Of a DNA stretch of 64,000 nucleotides, positions 57,370 through 64,000 are shown piece by piece (positions within the stretch are counted from its first letter, which is position 1; each line of letters begins with the position of its first letter). The position numbers were made by a program, and so were the translations under genes. The stretch comes from Bryoerythrophyllum caledonicum (lineage: Eukaryota > Streptophyta > Bryopsida > Pottiales > Pottiaceae): assembly GCA_963971425.1 (NCBI GenBank), contig OZ020514.1, forward strand, positions 38,849,158 through 38,913,157, read 5' to 3'. A model generated the notes under the pieces. The model was not told the origin of the DNA and did not search any database. It saw nothing but the letters and a program-made list of their open reading frames with translations.

Positions 57370-59356
57370 TGTAGAGTGGTTTTTCACCACTCTAATAAAA
57401 CACCCAAGTGTACCCACACCTCATAGGATTCGTTACGGGGATGATCATACGCCTAGTTTTAAGTAATTGGAGATTAATTGTATCGTTATAGCTATCTTTT
57501 TGGTTAATTCTTAAGGTTATCTATCTATTTTTAGGAAATTAGGGTTGTTATCATCACTCTTAAGGGATCCACAAACAAAGTCTAAACCCCAAGGATCTCT
57601 CGTGCCTTAAGACGGAACATTAGTCCTTTTAAGATTGTGCTTATGCCACTAATCCTTAAACACTTGCCACACTGGGCTAATGGAAGTTTCCATTAAGTCT
57701 CATTGCATTGGTTCTTTAATTACAATCTTTAAGAATTCAAATTCTTACCTCATGCAAAAACGCTCCACTTTTCACGTCCGTCCACTCGGTCCACGTGATC
57801 ACGTTCTTAAGACAATGGTTAGTCTCAAAAATCCCATACATAAGTTAACTTAAGTCTTAAAGAGTTCACCTCTTAAGTCTCCACTTAAGTTCACTTGCCC
57901 ACAATTATCCCTTAAAGACCACGGTGTTCCACACTTACTCGTACCACTTTGTCTTTAAGATGTCTGAATTTTACTTAAGGCTTCTCTCTTGGTCGGGTCC
58001 ATGTTCTTAAGAACACAGTTTCTATCCTTGAGTTCTTAAGCACTCACTTTCTCACTTAGGACTGATTCTTAAGAACCTGCACTGTCTAGACTAATTCGGT
58101 CCTACAGTGTTCTTAAGTTTCTGTCTTTAAGACTTCCAGAGCCGGGAGTGCATCTCACTGAATGCAATTGTTGTCCCGTATTCTCACTCATACGAACCTT
58201 TAAGTCCAAGCCCTTAAACTTAAGGGTCTCATGGTACTTAAGGTCTCACTCTTCATAAGCTTATATATCCAAACTTGGACTTAAGATTCTTAAGTTTCTA
58301 TGTTTTCTTCTTAAGTCTTTCTTCGGGATTTGTTCCTTATTTTCTCTCTTATGATAGATTCTTAAATACTCACAACTTAGCCTACCTTAGAGAATCCCTT
58401 CTATTAAGGTTAGACTTAATGCCAATTTTTTGTATGCATAATATGACACTCTTGCCATGCATCAAGGTATGCCACTCTTGATGTTTATTGCATAAATTGC
58501 ATTAACATGAATAAGAACTCCACTCTTATTCTTATGATACTCAAGTTATGCTCACTCACACTCGAGATCTTATTAAGTACTTATGCATCACACATCTCAT
58601 GTACTAAGTCACTTAATTTCACATTATCTCCATTAATCTTCACACTCATGATTAATGCTCCAACACACACACACACAAGGTCACACCCACGACCTTAGTA
58701 GTTAGGGTATTTCCCTAACTTATTCCATGAAGAATAAATATACAATGCATTCATGCATAAGAATTTTATCCACAATTAATACCTAATGCATGTAATTGCA
58801 TTTACAACACACAATGTCAAATTTATGCAATGAAGTTCACATAATATTGCAATTATACATATGACTCAAGTTACAAGACTCTACATATGCAAATTCAATA
58901 ACAAGTATATATTCATATATAAAATTAAATACTCTTACAACATTAAGAGTCATCAACTAGCTCTTTCACCTAAAGCTAGGGCTCACTCCAATCTTCCTCC
59001 AAGGAATTTCTATGGTAATGGCCAAGAATGCTAAAAATTCAAGCTAGTCATTCTACTCAACATCCAAGAGGTACAACTCTTGGAAAGAGGTTTTCCCTAG
59101 TATTAACCATTAAGATTAATTCCACTAAATCTTCACATCTCTTCATATCCATTCATGAAAAGATACACCCTACCCAAAGGGTGTGAGTTCAACCCTTTTC
59201 CCATTATTTCCTACTTCTTGGATATGAATAGGTACTTTCCAATTAATTTACTACTTAATGTAAACTTAATCATTATTTTTTACTTCTTCATATATCTACA
59301 ACCCTTTTTACACTTAATTTTCGGAAAAAATCTATTTTTGTCATTTTGGCTCTACA
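57370..59356 (-). repeat. 5' LTR of the gypsy element
   Basis: 1987 bp, TGTAG...CTACA, equal in length to the LTR at 30949. It is followed on the right by the ATAGT target duplication (59357-59361). Confidence 0.95.
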
Positions 59357-59682
59357 ATAGTCTATCTACTTGATGAAGACTTTGACTCGCTAGATTAGTT
59401 TCAAGTGGTGATTTGGACTTTTGTCCTGGAGATCCTTCCTGAGCATTCTTTATAAGTTTTACCAAGCATAACCTTGGTAGTTTTTTGCCCGTATATATCA
59501 CCACTACAACATCAATTAACTAGTTAAGCATTCACCTACTTTCACTAATTATTATACAATCTACTTCTACGTGATATTAACTACTTTGCTGATTATCTAA
59601 GCTAAAAATCACAGTTTTAGCTAAATTTTTTGGTAGGGCCAAGTTGGAGTTTCATACTCCCATAGCTTGATCCACCAAATAA
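59357..59682 (-). mobile_element. Older LTR fragment, host of the gypsy insertion
   Basis: Read on the minus strand from 59682 it begins TGGGAGTATGAAACTCC, then AACTTGGCCCTACC, and further on TAGTGGTGATA. These match, with scattered changes, the first 200 bp of the solo LTR at 21241. The gypsy element inserted about 325 bp into it; the continuation should be at 30948 and below. It probably is the 3' LTR of the minus-strand element that also carries the accessory ORF at 61072-63038. Confidence 0.6.
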
Positions 59683-61071
59683 TTGACTTAGAGAGATCCT
59701 GTGCAACAATGGTTGTTGCAGTTTGTAGAGCCAATATTCCTTCGAAATGCACCCAATCGTCACTAAATGCTTCCAAAGTAACCGCTCCAGTTACGTTCCT
59801 AGAGAGACCTAATGTTCTTTACTAAGTACTCCCAATCACTAAACTATCACAACAATTGTTCAAAGGCTAGCTATGTTCTTTACTTATGTATTATGGATCC
59901 GGATCCTTCCGGAGTCCGGATTTGGTATAACGGCTTCCGGAAATAGTTTCTGGAAGTCCGGAGGGTAGTTTGATTTGTCTCTGTTCCTCCTCAGAGAGTC
60001 TCTTGGATTTTTTAAACGAGTGGCCGAAGTCCACTGATCTTATTTTGTGTAAGTGGTTGGATTTTCCACTGCCTTGTGACTTTAAGTGGCTAGACATCCA
60101 CTCTCCCTACTCTGCTAACCGGTAATTAGATTGTTGCTGCTAGACTTCAGCTCTCACAACATCCGGAGGCCTTCCGGACGCGGTCACACAGAGTCAAGTC
60201 CGGACTACAACGACATTCCAATAAATGTAATTGTAATTCTCTGGAGCGGTTGTCACCACGCACCAAGGGTATTCCGTCTAGACCTACACATCAGGCTTTT
60301 TCCTATCTTGGCGGAGAACTCCGGCCTTGACCGGATTCCAGGGTAATACGGATACTTCCATTTCCTAGAGATTACCAGGAATACCTCTACAGTTCATCTC
60401 TTCTCCTCCTGGCTACTTCTGGACCTTGGAGTCTACCAAGCACACCTCTGCAATAGCCCTCCAGCTCTCTCAGGCAATCTCCCGACACGGATCCTGACCG
60501 GTTTTCCCTCTAACGCATAAGGTTACCACTCCACCTCTGGAAGAATCCTCACACAATCACACCTACAAGAATGGATCTGTTTCACACAATGTCTACACTC
60601 CACACCAAGGTTACAGGGAAGAGAATCTGGCAAGAAGGTTTGAAGTGTATTCAGAGTGAGAAGAACAAGATAAATGGTTTTTCTCCAAAACCACATTACT
60701 AAGTACTAACAAAGTTCCTTCTAAACTTAGCCTTCCTTCTAGCTGCATCTACTAGAAATCCGCTAGATCTTTTCTAAAAGATCTGAGAAATCCGGAAAAA
60801 GTCCCAGATTGGATCTCAGATCCTATAATCTCGAAAGAGTTTCCGACTCCGGCATTCCTAGTCTAACTACAAAACCGGTAGTCGACTTCGTCTGTTGCCG
60901 GATGCACTTGGAGCCCCATCATTAATCGCTGTTGATCCGGAATCTAAACCCAAAAATGCTACTTCTAAACACTAACCTAAGTTAGGGCACCCGGTCCCCG
61001 ATTTCTCCCACTTCTACGTGAGGGGGAGATCTCCACCAAAGCAAGCTGCTTGCCCTTCGCCTTTTTCACTA
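59683..61071. other. Spacer with CCGGA-rich sequence, probable 3' untranslated region
   Basis: No gene is supported. Repeated TCCGGA and TTCCGG motifs occur at 59890-60360 and 60750-61000. It lies between the accessory ORF and the older LTR on the minus strand, as a retroelement 3' untranslated region would. Confidence 0.45.
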
Positions 61072-63038
61072 TTGCCGGCGAAAGGTTGGTCTTCCGGGCG
61101 ACGGTCCGACCGCTCGAGAAACCGTAGCCACCGGAGTTCTGGAATTTGGCGGTGGACGTAGCTGTTCAGGTGAACCTTTCAACACTAGCGGTGTTGGCTG
61201 ATCCGGTCCAAGAGCAGGGTTGGTCTCCCGGACCAAGTCTCTGTAACTTCCGGAGGGACTCCCTAGTTCGGGCGCCAACTTTCGGAATACTGACTTCGGG
61301 AGTACCTGGGAGTCGACTTCGGCCGGAGGATCTGACAGGCGCATGGCCGATAACGTCAACAGATCTGCGAGGTTCTTCAATATCTCACCCGTACAAGGGT
61401 TGGGAGATACAATACCCTCTGCCGGTGTCCGAGGTGACGGAGTATCAAGAAGCTTCGGATTTGCTGAGATACCCAGAGCTCGAGTTGACTTGGGCTGTGG
61501 TGGTTTCGGAGGGGCCGTGGTCCGTTCCGAGGTCGTGACGTCTTCCAGTACTAGTGCTGCCGGGTCTTCCGGAACCACCTAGGTGATGTTGTTGACTAAG
61601 AGCCGCATCTGCTCCCACGTATGGCCCATCTTCTCCGCTTGATCCAGGAGAAATTGGATGATGTTGGCCCTGGTCACCTTCTTCTCCTTCTCCACCAGTT
61701 CGGTGAAGAGTTGGCTCCGATTGACCACGTCTACCGGAAACTCCAGGCCCTTCTGAACCTCCGTCAAGGCGGCTGCGGATGCATTGGCCTTTGCCTTCGC
61801 CTATTTCCGGCCCACCACCGCCAGTGCTTTCTCTTGAAGTAGGTGCACTACCTTCTTCTCCATCTCCGTGTTGGCCTTGTACATGGTGGAGATTTGGAGG
61901 TGCAATGCCTTTGTGTCCCCTTCCTTCTCCGGAGATCCTCCACTCTGTTGATGGTGTCCTCCAGCCGGCTGACTCCCAGACTCCGGAAGACCTGCTCTAC
62001 GCCGGTGGTGACGATGTAATTGGTCTCCTTGAGGACGGCCACTCTCCAGCCGACCTCACGCAGGAGGTCATCCATCTCCTTTAGTTGACCCTTGAAGTCC
62101 TCCGAATCAATCTTCCTCCTCTTCCGGCTGGCTTCTGCTGAAGGCCCAGACTCGTCTTCTCCGGACAATGCGGAGGAGCTGCGGATGTCCGGACTCTCCG
62201 GCACTGGCTTCTTCCCTCGAGGCCTCTTCTGAGCCCTCCGGTCTCCTTCCGGAGTATCCGCGGTTGTTGCTTCCGGCATGGGCTCCGCTGCCCCTTCTTC
62301 CTCTGACTCTTCACCTCCGTACTTCTGGAGGCTGAGTACTTCGTCGTACCGTCTTACCTCCGCCGGAGTGAGTTGCTGGTGGTGACAGTAGAGGTGCACC
62401 TCATGGGAGGCTAGTGGTGTTGCCAATTTCTTCACCTTCTAGAGGTTGGCCATGAGACGGTTGATCATCTCGCTCATGAGTGTTCCCCAGTCCACGACGA
62501 TCTTCCCCCGGAGTGCTCCAAGGAAAGTATAGGCCCACTTCGCCACCACCCGCTTTGGCTTTTCCAGATGGAAAATAGGATTAAAAAACCCTAGCATCAA
62601 GTGGGCATCCTGGTGGAGTAAGTCTTGCAGGCTGTAGCCTTCCTTCAGATCGGCTTTCCCAACGAATTCCTCCATCAGGAACTCGTCTCGCCGTTCCACT
62701 AACTTGGTGCGACCGATCCGGAAATCGTACGCCCGGGTCCATTCCAAAACTCCCGAGCATTCCGAATGTGCTCGCAGCAACCCTTCGTACTTTGGGTCCG
62801 GAGTGCCGATCAACTCCTGGACGTATGGCTCCACCGGAATGCCCCAGGCGACTTCAAGAAAGCCTTCGCGTCCCATGGTCTTCAAGCTCTCCTTCAACAG
62901 GTTGTACTCGTCCGGGTCTGCTGGGATTTCCAGTATAACCCGCGTCAAGGGCGGAAGCACTACGGTCGGCTCTTCGTCTCGCCCTCCGCGCCCATCTCTA
63001 TCAGTTCTTTTCTTCTTCGCCATGGGGACCATCTTCAT
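61072..63038 (-). pseudogene. Second retrotransposon accessory ORF (globular, NLS, coiled coil)
   Basis: The start is ATG 63038 or 63023 (MAKKKRTDRDG). The N-terminal ~200 residues are globular (KADLKEGYSLQDLLHQDAH, WAYTFLGALRGKIVVDWG) and match the fragment at 1333-1870. In-frame TAG at 62439-62441 precedes a His/Gln segment, an acidic stretch (EESEEEGAAEP), a basic PRGKKP and RKRRK signal, and a coiled coil (FKGQLKEMDDLLREVG). A frameshift lies near 61920. In the new frame come TAG at 61801-61803 and TAG at 61579-61581, then a Pro/Ser-rich tail with another frame change near 61072. No membrane segment is seen. Overall plan and position (just before an LTR on the same strand) match the ORF at 35172-38504. 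Function unknown. Confidence 0.65.
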
Positions 63039-63083
63039 CGAGTGTGCCTTATACCTCACTTTCCCTCGATGTTGTCCTTGCAC

Positions 63084-63560
63084 GCACCGACCTCACACAA
63101 ACCCTCTCTAACGGACGCACGTCCGTTCTAACCGTCTAACTACCCAAAATCCTAACGGCCAGCAGTTAGGAGAATCGGGAGGGAGAGATAGAGAGAACGA
63201 GCACTAGAGCGGAAGCACCTCACGCGAAAAAGATAAGAAAAGAAAGAGTCTCTCCTCGCACCACAACCTTTTGTAGTGTGGCCGTTAGTACGGCTCATGA
63301 TGACAGCTGATGGTGACAGCTCCGAATGATAGTTCCGGATGATGGACTATCCCGGAATTCCGTTAACCTCTTCGGCTCTGCGTTTTGCAGCTTTAGGCTC
63401 AATTAGGGTTTGCAGCCGGGTCCATCCATCTTTATTCTTACAAACTGACTATAGGTTTTATTCTAGCACGAACTATCGTAACTACTTCACTAATTTTTTT
63501 GTTTTTGCCGGATTTTAAGATAAACTTCCGGCACCATGTGGGAATAGAGTCCAACAATGT
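63084..63560. other. Leader/spacer upstream of the second accessory ORF
   Basis: No gene. The region holds CCGTTA/AACGG motifs and GATGACAGCTGATGGTGACAG near 63300. Composition resembles 2000-2250, upstream of the related fragment at 1333-1870. Confidence 0.4.
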
Positions 63561-63616
63561 TGCATGTCAAAACTTCCATTGGCTAAAGACTACTCGTAAG
63601 TTTGGGAAGTAGAATC

Positions 63617-63990
63617 TCAAACCATACCCAAACTGCATGTCCTAAAGGCAAAAGACCCTGCGTAGTACATCAACGTGGAAAATGCCCTCCAAGTGAAACC
63701 AATGCGGTTCACCACAATCAATGGTGGCAAATTATCCTTTATAACTTTCGTAGAAACACGGTGGTTGTCCAAGATATCATCGACCTTAGGTGCACGGGCC
63801 ATTGCATTTGAGCAAGTACAGAGGTGAGCGTCGCCAATGATACCATGTTGGTGTAAATCAAACATGGCCGATGGGCATAAGAGCCCAATGCCGCAACATC
63901 TACAAACGTGGGGGGACCAAGAGAGTGATGGATGTATGACCCATCCTCACGCACCTTTGTCCGTGTATCCCTCAAAGAGAGTACATTCTC
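63617..63990 (-). pseudogene. Unrecognised coding-like fragment at the right edge
   Basis: Two overlapping minus-strand frames (63975-63739 and 63865-63617) each have protein-like composition: VREDGSYIHHSLGPPTFVD and VAALGSYAHRPCLIYTNM in the first, MARAPKVDDILDNHRVSTK in the second. The change of frame near 63800 suggests one frameshifted gene. I do not recognise the family, and the sequence runs off the window. Confidence 0.3.
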
Positions 63991-64000
63991 AAAAATGCAC

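Larger units (their letters stand above)
30949..59356 (-). mobile_element. 28.4-kb Ty3/gypsy LTR retrotransposon with nested repeats
   Basis: Two 1987-bp direct LTRs (30949-32935 and 57370-59356) flank the element. Both start TGTAG and end CTACA. A 5-bp target duplication ATAGT is at 30944-30948 and 59357-59361. Gene order on the minus strand is gag, protease, RT, RNase H, integrase, accessory ORF, which defines Ty3/gypsy. The integrase C-terminus carries the GPY/F-type block (FPGKFKMRWFGPYKI) without a chromodomain, so a non-chromoviral (Athila/Tat-like) affiliation is likely. Four protease blocks and three copies of a foreign LTR enlarge the interior. Without the three inserted LTRs and three extra blocks it would be about 18.5 kb. 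Many stops and a dead RT make it non-autonomous. Confidence 0.95.

Noticed and set aside
12310..62441. UAG (or UAR) reassigned to an amino acid in this genome
   Set aside because: In-frame TGA and frameshifts also occur, the TNP2-like gene appears to end naturally in TAG at 27314, and every affected ORF is in a transposable element subject to cytosine methylation. Kept as a testable alternative in the findings, but not as the preferred reading.
1..64000. tRNA and rRNA genes
   Set aside because: I looked for cloverleaf-type arms and the conserved GTTCRANYC box and for long conserved rRNA blocks and found no convincing case, but a covariance-model scan was not possible here.

Overview
This window looks like transposon-dense intergenic DNA from a plant nuclear genome (land plant or close streptophyte relative). 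It holds En/Spm (CACTA) transposons with the plant two-gene layout (TNP2-like plus TNP1-like), a non-chromoviral Ty3/gypsy retrotransposon, a BED/DUF659 hAT-type transposase, large solo LTRs and a tandem satellite. I see no convincing host gene, tRNA or rRNA. The species cannot be read from the sequence.

Layout. 1-1329 is the 5' part of a CACTA element lying on the minus strand and running off the left edge. It sits in a fragment of a retrotransposon accessory gene (1333-1870). A decayed hAT-like transposase follows on the minus strand (2336-3947), then a GC-rich minisatellite (about 4240-4450), AT-rich spacer, a satellite of 14 units of about 161 bp (5640-7950), a perfect 25-bp-stem hairpin (8499-8556) and an unrecognised decaying coding region (8645-10148).

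10253-28494 is a complete 18.2-kb CACTA element: matching terminal inverted repeats, TTA target duplication, a minus-strand TNP1-like gene (11328-16991), a 0.84-kb TTAA-flanked piggyBac-like MITE just upstream of that gene's start, and a plus-strand TNP2-like transposase gene (20082-27316). The transposase gene is split by a 3.3-kb solo LTR (21241-24554, target duplication CATGG). Both genes carry stops or frameshifts.

30949-59356 is a 28.4-kb Ty3/gypsy element on the minus strand. It has two 1987-bp LTRs differing at only two positions I could find, and an ATAGT target duplication. Going 5' to 3' on the minus strand it contains: a primer-binding region; a broken gag with zinc knuckles; four in-frame-sized copies of an 822-bp protease block, three of them carrying the same 2480-bp foreign solo LTR, giving three compound units of 3307 bp; RT-RNaseH-integrase; and a long coiled-coil accessory ORF where env would lie. 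Its RT lacks the first catalytic Asp and its ORFs hold many stops. The element therefore appears to have been already dead when it was copied, presumably by proteins supplied in trans.

The gypsy element landed in an older LTR (59357-59682 on its right side) related to the solo LTR at 21241. A second accessory gene of the same architecture (61072-63038, minus) lies to the right. The nesting implies repeated rounds of insertion followed by decay dominated by C-to-T type stops (mostly TAG).
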